NCBI GenBank assembly: GCA_934373235.1
Contig: CAKROW010000025.1
Location: 1-34,821, forward strand
Source: an uncultured Blautia sp.
GTDB taxonomy: Bacteria > Bacillota > Clostridia > Lachnospirales > Lachnospiraceae
Direction of reading: 5' to 3'
Length of the DNA stretch: 34,821 nt
In this document: piece after piece, positions 1 through 6,202 of the stretch
Position numbering within the stretch: the stretch's first letter is position 1
Layout of the letters: each line of letters begins with the position of its first letter
Notes under the pieces: generated by a model
Seen by the model: only the letters and a program-made list of their open reading frames with translations
What the model was told of the DNA's origin: nothing
Database searches by the model: none
Made by a program: the position numbers and the translations under genes

Positions 1-117
1 AAAAAGATTGCCACAGTAGATGCAAAGGGTAAAGTAACAGGAAAGAAAAAAGGAACTGCAGTGATCACAGTGAAAGCTGGAAAACTGACAGTGAAATGCA
101 AGGTTACAGTAAAATAA
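1..117 (+). CDS. C-terminal end of a Big2 (bacterial Ig-like) domain surface protein, 5' truncated by the window
   Basis: The first reading frame is open from the window edge to a TAA at 115-117 and gives 38 residues. They contain the pattern VDAKGKVTGKKKGTAVITV followed by a lysine-rich beta-strand ending KCKVTVK. This is the usual last half of a Big2 Ig-like domain, found at the C-terminus of secreted or cell-wall proteins of Clostridia. The start and the rest of the protein lie outside the window, so its function cannot be given. It runs in the same direction as spmB, 140 bases downstream. Confidence 0.7.
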   Translation, partial: KKIATVDAKGKVTGKKKGTAVITVKAGKLTVKCKVTVK

Positions 118-257
118 GTATCTGTATAACTGTGCAGGTAGAGAACAGTTATATATCCGTTGTATAAATCTGCGGAATGAAATATGAAGCTGTAAACCAG
201 GTATAAAACAGTACTAAAGAAGCATAAGGTATCATAAGACAACCTGCAGGAGGCTAT

Positions 258-788
258 ATGAAAATACTGGCCTGTATGTCGGAGCTTATGATACCTTTGC
301 TGTTATTTACAGTCATAAGCGGGGGACTTCTGTCAAAGAGGGATATTTACAGCGATTTTCTGGAAGGCGCCACTGAGGGTCTGAAAATCATAGCGGGGAT
401 CTGCCCGGTGCTTATTGGACTTATGACTGCAGTGGGGATTTTGCGGGCCTCCGGTTTTCTGGAAGTTCTGGGAAAGCTGCTGGGGCGTTTTACTGTTTAT
501 ATAGGGATTCCTGCGGAGCTTATACCGTTGTCTGTAGTACGGCTTTTTTCGTCCAGTGCGGCTACAGGGCTGTTGCTTGATATTTTTAAAGAATTTGGAG
601 CAGATTCTTCTGAGGGGATGACAGGAGCTGTGATCATGAGTGCAACGGAAAGTGTTTTTTACTGTATGAGTGTTTATTTCGGATGTGTGAAGATAACCAG
701 AACACGATACACACTTCCCGGTGCGCTGCTGGCCTCCGGCGCAGGGGTAGCTGCTGCTGTTTGGGTGGTGAGGATGATGGGGATGTGA
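258..788 (+). CDS. spmB: Spore maturation protein B (SpmB)
   Basis: A 176-residue, very hydrophobic protein with several predicted membrane segments, close in length to Bacillus SpmB (about 178). It has the nucleoside-recognition (Gate) domain pattern, including GATEGLKIIAGICPVLIGLM near residues 37-56, PLSVVRLFSSSAATG near 90-104 and MSATESVFYCMSVYFG near 126-141. SpmA/SpmB are membrane proteins needed for dehydration of the spore core; the transport role is inferred in the literature, not shown here. The start at 258 has a strong ribosome site (CAGGAGG, 247-253). The usual partner spmA is not adjacent: the gene upstream encodes a Big2 protein. Nothing in the upstream 140 bases looked like a convincing sporulation promoter. 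Confidence 0.85.
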   Translation: MKILACMSELMIPLLLFTVISGGLLSKRDIYSDFLEGATEGLKIIAGICPVLIGLMTAVGILRASGFLEVLGKLLGRFTVYIGIPAELIPLSVVRLFSSSAATGLLLDIFKEFGADSSEGMTGAVIMSATESVFYCMSVYFGCVKITRTRYTLPGALLASGAGVAAAVWVVRMMGM

Positions 789-870
789 TATAGTAAAAAA
801 GTGGTATCATGGTCAGAAATCATTCTGATCCTGATGGCATAATACAATACACCAGAAAGGATACCTGCAT

Positions 871-1446
871 ATGAAGCCGGAAAAATTAATAGAGATACTG
901 TCTGTGGCAGAACGCCTGAAGGATGCCACCAGACATTGTTATACATCAGGGGGAAGGCATGAAAGTGTGGCAGAGCATTCCTGGCGGATCACACTGATGG
1001 CGTATTTTGTCAGTGATGAATTTCCGGAGGCTGATCTTCTGAAGATTATGAAAATGTGCCTGATCCATGACCTGGGAGAGGCTTTTACCGGAGATATTCC
1101 CGCTTTTGAAAAAACAGGAGCAGATGAGGAGACAGAGGCCGCAAAGCTGGAAGGGTGGGTGAGATATCTGCCGGAACCTTACTGCACTGAAATGTCTGTC
1201 CTGTATCAGGAGATGAAAGAGCAGAAGACTCTGGAGGCGCGGATCTGCAAAGCCCTGGATAAACTGGAGGCACTGATCCAGCATAATGAGTCAGATATCA
1301 GTACATGGATTCCTCTAGAATATGATCTTCAGATGACTTATGGAAATGAGCAGGTAAGTTTTTTGCGGTATCTTACGGAGCTGCGTGATCAGATAAGAGA
1401 AGACAGCCGTGAGAAGATCCGAAAAAAACAGGAAAAGGACATATAA
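871..1446 (+). CDS. HD-domain hydrolase (YfbR/HDDC2-like nucleotidase family)
   Basis: A 191-residue cytoplasmic protein. It has the HD metal-binding signature: H35 in the segment RHESVAEHSW, the paired CLIHDLGEAFTGDIP near residues 64-78, and a later Asp in KALDKLEALIQ. The GDI/P motif after HD and the HxxxHxW start match the YfbR/HDDC2 group of 5'-deoxynucleotidase-like enzymes. A phosphohydrolase acting on nucleoside monophosphates is the family expectation, but the substrate is not proven by sequence. The start has an AGAAAGGA-type ribosome site shortly upstream. It lies 82 bases after spmB on the same strand and could be read from the same transcript. The C-terminal 15 residues are lysine/arginine-rich. 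Confidence 0.8.
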   Translation: MKPEKLIEILSVAERLKDATRHCYTSGGRHESVAEHSWRITLMAYFVSDEFPEADLLKIMKMCLIHDLGEAFTGDIPAFEKTGADEETEAAKLEGWVRYLPEPYCTEMSVLYQEMKEQKTLEARICKALDKLEALIQHNESDISTWIPLEYDLQMTYGNEQVSFLRYLTELRDQIREDSREKIRKKQEKDI

Positions 1447-1556
1447 AATTCACCTTTACACAGAGAACATAATGTGCTATCCTGAACGCAGACAAAACAG
1501 ATCCCGGGATGTACCTGGGCACATCGGAAACCGCTATTACATAAAGGGGAGGAATT

Positions 1557-1796
1557 ATGGACGAATACTACAAGATCATGTCCGATGTACTGGACATAGA
1601 ATATCAGATCAAGGCTGCAATATATGTTCTGGGAGAACTGGAGGATTCCTATACAGAAGAAACCGATTCCCGGACCAAATACCTCTCCACAGTGATGAAA
1701 GGTTTCCTCACCAACCTCCGAAGCGACACCGGTGAGATCATCACCCATATAGACCGGCTTACCGCCACCGGGAAAGGGAGGGAATATGAAAGCTGA
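1557..1796 (+). CDS. Small acidic protein of unknown function
   Basis: A 79-residue ORF beginning MDEYYKIMSDVLDIEYQIKA, not recognised as any named family. It looks wholly alpha-helical, has no signal peptide or cysteine, and is acidic in its first half. A very good ribosome site (GGGGAGGAAT) sits just before the ATG, which is the main reason to accept it over the overlapping ORF in another frame. It follows the HD protein by about 110 bases in the same direction. A strong hairpin terminator lies about 45 bases after its stop. Confidence 0.6.
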   Translation: MDEYYKIMSDVLDIEYQIKAAIYVLGELEDSYTEETDSRTKYLSTVMKGFLTNLRSDTGEIITHIDRLTATGKGREYES

Positions 1797-1842
1797 GACA
1801 ATGAAACAGGGTGGATTAACTGCCCTGTCAGTTTATATCCAA

Positions 1843-1870
1843 AAAGGGAACCGGCTGCCCGGTTCCCTTT
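1843..1870. terminator. Bidirectional intrinsic terminator
   Basis: A perfect 12-bp stem (1843-1854 with 1859-1870) closed by a 4-base loop CTGC. On the minus strand it is followed by TTTTT, making it a good terminator for the rubrerythrin gene. On the plus strand the run is only the TTT of the stem, so it ends the spmB-side transcript less strongly. Confidence 0.85.
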
Positions 1871-1902
1871 AAAAATCCTTTATGCAATTTCAGGTAGAAA
1901 AA

Positions 1903-2448
1903 TTACTCTCCGAAGTATCTCTTTAAGAGACCAGCGAATGCTTTTCCGTGTCTTGCCTCGTCCTTAGCCATCTCGTGAACTGTATCATGGATAGCGTCAA
2001 GATCAGCGGCTTTAGCACGTTTAGCCAGGTCAAATTTGCCTGCTGTAGCACCGTTCTCAGCATCTACACGCATCTGAAGGTTCTTCTTTGTGCTGTCTGT
2101 TACAACTTCGCCAAGAAGCTCTGCGAATTTAGCTGCATGCTCTGCTTCCTCATATGCAGCTTTCTCATAGTACAGACCAACTTCCGGATATCCCTCTCTG
2201 TGGGCAACTCTTGCCATTGCAAGATACATACCAACCTCAGAGCACTCGCCCTCGAAGTTTGCTCTTAAATCTGCAAGAATATCCTCACTTACGCCCTGTG
2301 CAACACCTACAACATGCTCTGCTGCCCATGTAAGCTCGCCTTCCTGCTTGCTGAACTTGGAAGCTGGTGCCTTACATACCGGACAGGCCTCAGGAGCCTG
2401 CTCGCCTTCGTAAACATATCCGCATACATTACATACCCATTTTGCCAT
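1903..2448 (-). CDS. Reverse rubrerythrin (rubredoxin domain N-terminal)
   Basis: A 181-residue protein. The N-terminus is a rubredoxin-like iron site (C6-x2-C9 and C22-x2-C25), followed from about residue 50 by the four-helix di-iron ferritin-like domain with the repeated ExxH signatures EEAEH and DEARH and a helix containing FEGECSEVGMY. Classical rubrerythrin carries rubredoxin at the C-terminus, so this is the reverse type found in anaerobic clostridia. Family role: NAD(P)H-dependent reduction of hydrogen peroxide and oxygen in the cytoplasm through rubredoxin electron carriers. The start has an AAGGAG site. It has its own promoter and a PerR-like operator, and ends at a strong terminator, so it is monocistronic and separate from perR just upstream. 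Confidence 0.93.
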   Translation of the reverse strand: MAKWVCNVCGYVYEGEQAPEACPVCKAPASKFSKQEGELTWAAEHVVGVAQGVSEDILADLRANFEGECSEVGMYLAMARVAHREGYPEVGLYYEKAAYEEAEHAAKFAELLGEVVTDSTKKNLQMRVDAENGATAGKFDLAKRAKAADLDAIHDTVHEMAKDEARHGKAFAGLLKRYFGE

Positions 2449-2505
2449 AGTGATGATCTCCTTTTCTTATTAAAATTTATTGTGTGAGTTTTGTTTCTTT
2501 TAAAT

Positions 2506-2526
2506 TAATAATAGTAATTATTACTG
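2506..2526. promoter_or_regulatory. PerR/Fur-type operator in front of rubrerythrin
   Basis: The AT-rich palindromic stretch contains AGTAAT-T-ATTACT (2513-2525). Its 21 bases match the core of the perR operator at 2976-2996 in 18 positions. It sits 5 bases downstream of the predicted -10 box of rubrerythrin, so a bound repressor would cover the transcription start. The assignment to PerR is inferred from the adjacent regulator gene and the similarity to the PerR box consensus. Confidence 0.75.
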
Positions 2527-2530
2527 TTTT

Positions 2531-2559
2531 ATAGTATCATGTGATCTATGTTTTGTCAA
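2531..2559 (-). promoter_or_regulatory. Rubrerythrin promoter
   Basis: On the minus strand TTGACA (2554-2559) and TACTAT (2531-2536) are separated by 17 bases. The -35 box touches the end of perR (2556), so rubrerythrin has its own promoter within a 107-base gap. Confidence 0.7.
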
Positions 2560-2960
2560 GACTGTTTTTCTTCTTTTTTAAGGCAATCCTTACAGATCCC
2601 ATAGAAGCTTGCATCTACATCAAAGACCTTGCCATGTACAAATTCTGCGGCTGCATGCTCCAGAATTCCGTTGAGGCTGTCTGACTGCATATCGATCACA
2701 CGATTACACCTGGTACACATGAAATGTGAATGGGGTGCAACCCTTCCATCATAGCGATCCGCGCTTCCGAAATTGGTCAGCTTCCGGATCTCACCGATGT
2801 CGCTGAGAAGAGAAAGATTACGGTAGACAGTTCCGAGACTGATGTTGGGGTAGATCTGTCGAAGATTCTCGTATACTGTATCTGCCGTTGGATGATCTGT
2901 TCTGGATCTCAGGAATTCCTTGATGGATTCTCTCTGACGGCTGTATTTAAGTGCTGCCAT
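2556..2960 (-). CDS. perR: Fur-family peroxide-type repressor (PerR-like)
   Basis: A 134-residue Fur-family regulator. The N-terminal winged helix includes HPTADTVYENLR and ISLGTVYRNLSLL. The C-terminal metal/dimer half carries C82-x2-C85 and C123-x2-C126 for structural zinc. D71, H77, H79 and D90 are placed like the iron/manganese-sensing residues of Bacillus PerR (D85, H91, H93, D104), with H23 a candidate for the fifth ligand. The close neighbour rubrerythrin is a classical PerR target, and both share an operator, which favours PerR over Fur or Zur. The start has an AGGAGG site directly after the operator. The gene has a near-consensus promoter and probably represses itself. Confidence 0.88.
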   Translation of the reverse strand: MAALKYSRQRESIKEFLRSRTDHPTADTVYENLRQIYPNISLGTVYRNLSLLSDIGEIRKLTNFGSADRYDGRVAPHSHFMCTRCNRVIDMQSDSLNGILEHAAAEFVHGKVFDVDASFYGICKDCLKKEEKQS

Positions 2961-2973
2961 AATGTTTCCTCCT

Positions 2974-2998
2974 ATCAGTAATAATAATTATTACTGAT
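2974..2998. promoter_or_regulatory. PerR operator (autoregulatory), 25-bp palindrome
   Basis: A perfect 12-1-12 palindrome. The centre TAATAATAATTATTA differs from the Bacillus PerR box (TTATAATNATTATAA) at two symmetrical positions. It lies 4 bases from the -10 box and just before the ribosome site of perR, covering the predicted transcription start. Confidence 0.85.
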
Positions 2999-3001
2999 AT
3001 T

Positions 3002-3030
3002 ATAATATCCGGAAAAGCGGATTTTGTCAA
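3002..3030 (-). promoter_or_regulatory. perR promoter
   Basis: Minus strand: TTGACA (3025-3030), 17-base spacer, TATTAT (3002-3007). The predicted start site falls near 2995, inside the palindromic operator. Confidence 0.8.
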
Positions 3031-3118
3031 CACTTTTTCACAAATTTTTAATTATATTATTTACAACTGATCAGAAATTATCATTAAAAATTCTTATTGA
3101 AAAAATTTTAAAAATAAG

Positions 3119-3147
3119 TTGACATTGACTAACTTTAGTGCTACCAT
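3119..3147 (+). promoter_or_regulatory. Promoter of the DUF3793-flavodoxin pair
   Basis: TTGACA (3119-3124), 17-base spacer, TACCAT (3142-3147). The spacer contains an inverted repeat CTAACTTTAG and a second inverted repeat follows the -10 box, suggesting a repressed promoter. Confidence 0.65.
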
Positions 3148-3170
3148 AACAGAAGTTAGAAATACCTAAC
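3129..3170. promoter_or_regulatory. Inverted repeats, possible iron-repressor (DtxR/IdeR-like) site
   Basis: Two elements flank the -10 box: CTAA-CT-TTAG at 3129-3138 and GTTAG-N6-CTAAC at 3155-3170. TTAG/CTAA half sites resemble DtxR/IdeR-family operators. Because the downstream pair includes flavodoxin, an iron-limitation response would make sense. This is an inference; the regulator is not in the window. Confidence 0.4.
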
Positions 3171-3193
3171 TCAAGGAATAAAGGAGAATGTAA

Positions 3194-3787
3194 ATGACTT
3201 GTGCAAAATTTGAAACGGCCATAGGTTATCATTGTTCCCCTGTACTGATGGGAATGAAACCGGCGAACCTTGTTTCTTTTTCAAAAGAGAAGCTGCCGGA
3301 TCTGCCGGAGCTTGTATCCTCTTATAAAGAAGGTCTTGAACAGGAAGGCATACATATGAATATTATTTGTGGATGCAGGAAACATTATCTTCTGTTGTTA
3401 TATCGTCCGGATATGCTTGAGAGATTTCTGGCGCAGGATGAGGCGAAAGAACTTCTTATACAGGATGGCTATCCGGAGAATGGGATACTGGAAGAAATGC
3501 TGGATCATCTGAAAGAGAGATTTGCAGAGAGAAAAGAATTTCCCCATGAGATCGGTTTGTTCCTGGGATATCCAATTGAGGATGTGAAAGGATTCCGTCA
3601 GTACAAAGGTAATGATTGCAAGCTTTGCGGATACTGGAAGGTTTACGGTGATGCGGACCGGGCCAGAGAGATCTTTGCAGGGTACGACAGGTGCAGGGAG
3701 TTTATTTCCGCACAGATACAGCAGGGCTATTCAATTTTGCAGGTTGTTGGCATGAGACATCAGTGTGCTTTTCAGAGTGCACATTAA
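3194..3787 (+). CDS. DUF3793 family protein
   Basis: A 197-residue soluble protein that resembles the DUF3793 family of anaerobic Firmicutes; its biochemical role is unknown. Visible features are the N-terminal CAKFETAIGYHCSPVLMGMKPANL, the central CGCRKHYLLLLYRP near residues 60-73, the ExPHEIGLFLGYPIEDVKGF segment near 117-134, and a cysteine pair in CKLCGYWKVYGD. Conserved cysteines raise the possibility of metal or redox chemistry, but this is speculation. A clear AAGGAG site lies 7 bases before the ATG. It is followed 26 bases later by a flavodoxin gene, an arrangement seen often enough in Clostridia that the two may work together, perhaps under iron limitation. Confidence 0.75.
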   Translation: MTCAKFETAIGYHCSPVLMGMKPANLVSFSKEKLPDLPELVSSYKEGLEQEGIHMNIICGCRKHYLLLLYRPDMLERFLAQDEAKELLIQDGYPENGILEEMLDHLKERFAERKEFPHEIGLFLGYPIEDVKGFRQYKGNDCKLCGYWKVYGDADRAREIFAGYDRCREFISAQIQQGYSILQVVGMRHQCAFQSAH

Positions 3788-3813
3788 TAAGGAGAAAACA
3801 GGAGGTTTTTGAA

Positions 3814-4239
3814 ATGAGCAAGGTAGGAATTGTTTACTGGTCTTCCACAGGCAACACAGAGGCAATGGCACAGGCAGTAGCAGAGGGTGCAAAAGCTGCA
3901 GGCGCTGATGTTGAGATCATGGAGGTTGCAGACGCAGATGCAGATAAAGCTCTTTCTTATGATGTTCTGGCACTTGGCTGTCCGGCAATGGGAGATGAGG
4001 AGCTTGAAGACGGCGAGTTTGAGCCATTCTTCTCTGATCTTGAAGGAAAGCTTTCAGGCAAAAAGGTTGCGCTTTTCGGATCCTATGACTGGGGTGACGG
4101 CGAGTGGATGAGAACCTGGTATGACAGAACAAAAGATGCAGGTGCAGACATGGTTACAGATGAGGGACTTATCTGCAACAATACACCAGACGATGAAGGC
4201 CTTGAGGCCTGCCGTGCACTTGGCGGAAAGCTTGCATAA
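3814..4239 (+). CDS. Flavodoxin
   Basis: A 141-residue short-chain flavodoxin: MSKVGIVYWSSTGNTEAMAQ at the N-terminus contains the FMN phosphate loop (S10-T15). The 60s loop is near LGCPAMGDEELED and the 90s loop near FGSYDWGDGEWM. It carries electrons in the cytoplasm using FMN and commonly replaces ferredoxin when iron is short. The open frame extends upstream to 3691, but the start at 3814 is chosen because AGGAGG (3800-3805) precedes it and the protein then begins exactly at the flavodoxin fold. It lies in an operon with the DUF3793 gene and ends at a strong terminator. Confidence 0.93.
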   Translation: MSKVGIVYWSSTGNTEAMAQAVAEGAKAAGADVEIMEVADADADKALSYDVLALGCPAMGDEELEDGEFEPFFSDLEGKLSGKKVALFGSYDWGDGEWMRTWYDRTKDAGADMVTDEGLICNNTPDDEGLEACRALGGKLA

Positions 4240-4293
4240 GATCTGTCGGTCCATAAACCTTCGAGAACAATAGAGTACTGATTATACAATAGG

Positions 4294-4346
4294 ACACCGT
4301 TTTTTCGGAAGAATTGAAATATTTTTTTCCGGAAAAACGGTGTTTC
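4294..4346 (+). terminator. Intrinsic terminator after flavodoxin
   Basis: A 17-bp stem with one mismatch (4294-4310 with 4327-4343) and a T-containing tail. It closes the DUF3793-flavodoxin operon. Confidence 0.8.
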
Positions 4347-4492
4347 TTTATGACAGAGGATATTGAGGAAATATAAAAGAAATAAATATTTAATTCATAA
4401 TAACGTTATTGATTTTAATATTTGACTGTCCTAAAATAGATATAAATCAGAGCATGTTTCAAACAGGCTCCAGGAAAGGCAGGAGAATCGGC

Positions 4493-5248
4493 ATGAACCG
4501 TGAAGAGGCAGAACAATACTTATATTATGCAATGACCATCGGAGAACAGCTTCTTATAAGCGGTGCGGAGGTAGGCCGTGTGGAGGATACGATCCGCCGT
4601 ATCTGTATGGCTTACGGTGCATCCAGAGTGGATGTTTTTTCCATTACATCAAGTATCGTGACTACCATGTATGGCGAGGGCTTCGGGATCTGCACTCAGA
4701 CCAGGCGTGTTCCGGGGATGGCCAATAACCTGGGCAGGCTGGATGACCTGAACCAGTTGTCACGTTATATCTGTGCGGAAAGGCCGAAGCCTGAGGTGAT
4801 AAAAGAGCGCCTGGCAGCTATTGACCAGGCTCCGGGATATTCTTTTCAGATGCAGATCCTGATCTATGCAGTGATCTCAGGATCTTTTTCCGTGTTTTTC
4901 GGGGGAGATTTCCAGGATATGATCGCTTCTGCACTGATCGGCATTGTGTTGAAGCTTTTAGAGGCATTTATAAAGAAAAGTTCCATCAATCCTCTGATCA
5001 CCGTATTTCTGTGCTGTGGTGCAGGTGGTATCCTGTCCAATTTTACAGTTCTTATAGGTCTTGGACACCATGCGGATCTTATCAGCATCGGAAATATCAT
5101 GCTTCTTATACCTGGAATTGCATTTACCAATTCCCTGCGTGACATGTTTTCCGGAGATACTATAACAGGTCTGATCCGGTGTATGGAATCCATTTTGCTG
5201 GCACTTGTGGTGGGAATGGGTTTTGCGGCAGCGAATCTGCTGTTCTGA
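4493..5248 (+). CDS. Threonine/serine exporter, N-terminal (ThrE/DUF1212) subunit
   Basis: A 251-residue membrane protein. The cytoplasmic N-terminal half has the ThrE signatures LLISGAEVGRVEDTIRRIC near residues 21-39 and VFSITSSIV near 47-55. About five membrane segments follow from around residue 125, including a GGILSNF turn. Together with the next gene it makes the split form of the ThrE exporter, which expels threonine and serine using the ion gradient. The open frame extends to 4409, but the ATG at 4493 is chosen for AGGAGA 6 bases upstream and because the protein then begins with the usual charged MNREEAEQ. The next gene follows after 83 bases. Confidence 0.85.
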   Translation: MNREEAEQYLYYAMTIGEQLLISGAEVGRVEDTIRRICMAYGASRVDVFSITSSIVTTMYGEGFGICTQTRRVPGMANNLGRLDDLNQLSRYICAERPKPEVIKERLAAIDQAPGYSFQMQILIYAVISGSFSVFFGGDFQDMIASALIGIVLKLLEAFIKKSSINPLITVFLCCGAGGILSNFTVLIGLGHHADLISIGNIMLLIPGIAFTNSLRDMFSGDTITGLIRCMESILLALVVGMGFAAANLLF

Positions 5249-5331
5249 ATAATAAAAAACAGGATGTGCAGAAACAGTCCGGTTTTAATAAAAAAAGACC
5301 TGGCAGTGGTCTGCTTTTTCGGGAGGAAAAT

Positions 5332-5778
5332 ATGCGAGAGATCATACAACTGATCGTATCCTTTACAGGATCCCTCGGCTTTGCGGCATTATTTAATATA
5401 CATGGAAAAAAAGTCTGGTTTGCGGCTCTTGGAGGAGGACTTTCCTGGGCTGTGTACCTGGCAGTGGAATTTATAACACCAAGCCCGTATCTCTGTGGGT
5501 TCTGGTCTACAGTGGCAATAACCTTATATGCGGAGTGTATGGCCAGGATCCATAAGACACCGGTAACGGTATTTCTGGTTTCGGCCACCATTCCCCTGAT
5601 TCCGGGGGCGGCACTTTACAGGACAATGAACTGGATGATGATGAGGGAATGGGAAAAATTTCAGAAAGATGGAATCTACACCATTCTTTTTGCAGCGAGT
5701 ATGGCAGCAGGAATGACTTTGACCACCATTGTTTTCCGCATGGCATGGCAGCGGATGTACAGGCACAGAAGAATGTGA
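5332..5778 (+). CDS. Threonine/serine exporter, C-terminal (ThrE_2/DUF3815) subunit
   Basis: A 148-residue membrane protein with four to five hydrophobic segments and the characteristic PLIPGAALYRTM motif near residues 86-97. It is the small partner of the DUF1212 protein just upstream. In Corynebacterium ThrE the two halves are one polypeptide; here they are separate genes. The start at 5332 follows a strong GGGAGGAAAAT site. A small hairpin with a T-rich tail (about 5295-5320) lies between the two genes and could adjust their ratio. The C-terminus is strongly basic (RMYRHRRM). Confidence 0.85.
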   Translation: MREIIQLIVSFTGSLGFAALFNIHGKKVWFAALGGGLSWAVYLAVEFITPSPYLCGFWSTVAITLYAECMARIHKTPVTVFLVSATIPLIPGAALYRTMNWMMMREWEKFQKDGIYTILFAASMAAGMTLTTIVFRMAWQRMYRHRRM

Positions 5779-5806
5779 ATGTCTGTGTTTCAGGCTATTT
5801 TCACGG

Positions 5807-5835
5807 TTTACAAAAGCTCGGAAATGTGTTACGAT
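5807..5835 (+). promoter_or_regulatory. Promoter of the metG T-box leader
   Basis: TTTACA (5807-5812), 17-base spacer, TACGAT (5830-5835), giving a predicted start near 5842 and a leader of about 360 bases before metG. Confidence 0.5.
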
Positions 5836-5841
5836 TTCTTC

Positions 5842-6166
5842 ATATGAAAACCCGTGGAAAAAGAGAGTACATGTGTACACCACACTACAGGGAAATCCCC
5901 AGGAGAATTCAGGCGTGGATGCCGGATTCCGGGACTGAGAGGGATGTGCAGGTACAGATGGAAGATGGCTTTGGAGGGGCGTTGCCGAACATATATCAGA
6001 TGCCAGGCAATGACAGGACCGCCTGTTACAGCGGAAGGGTATGAGACGGAAGAGTACAGATTCCGGGATTGATGTACCTGATAAGGTTTCTGCTGTGAGG
6101 CAGAGATGAACAGAAGTGGTAACACGGGGCAGCTCGTCTTCTCATATTATGAGAGGGCGTTTTTTT
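5842..6166 (+). promoter_or_regulatory. T-box riboswitch leader (tRNA-Met sensing) of metG
   Basis: The leader ends with a T-box-like sequence GAAGTGGTAACACGGG (6113-6128), then a terminator hairpin (6135-6145 with 6149-6159, two to three G-U pairs) followed by seven T (6160-6166). The UGGU at 6117-6120 can pair with the ACCA end of uncharged tRNA-Met, whose discriminator base is A. When the tRNA is uncharged the T-box base-pairs with it, the antiterminator forms and metG is read. Specifier and stem I were not resolved by eye; the Met assignment comes from the gene. The left edge is set from the promoter guess. This element accounts for the gap 5779-6202. Confidence 0.82.
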
Positions 6167-6202
6167 GTGCTCCTGTAATTGAATATGGAGGAAAAGAAAG
6201 AA

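Noticed and set aside
1788..1874. Short ORF following the 79-residue protein
   Set aside because: It runs through the terminator stem and overlaps the previous stop without family likeness.
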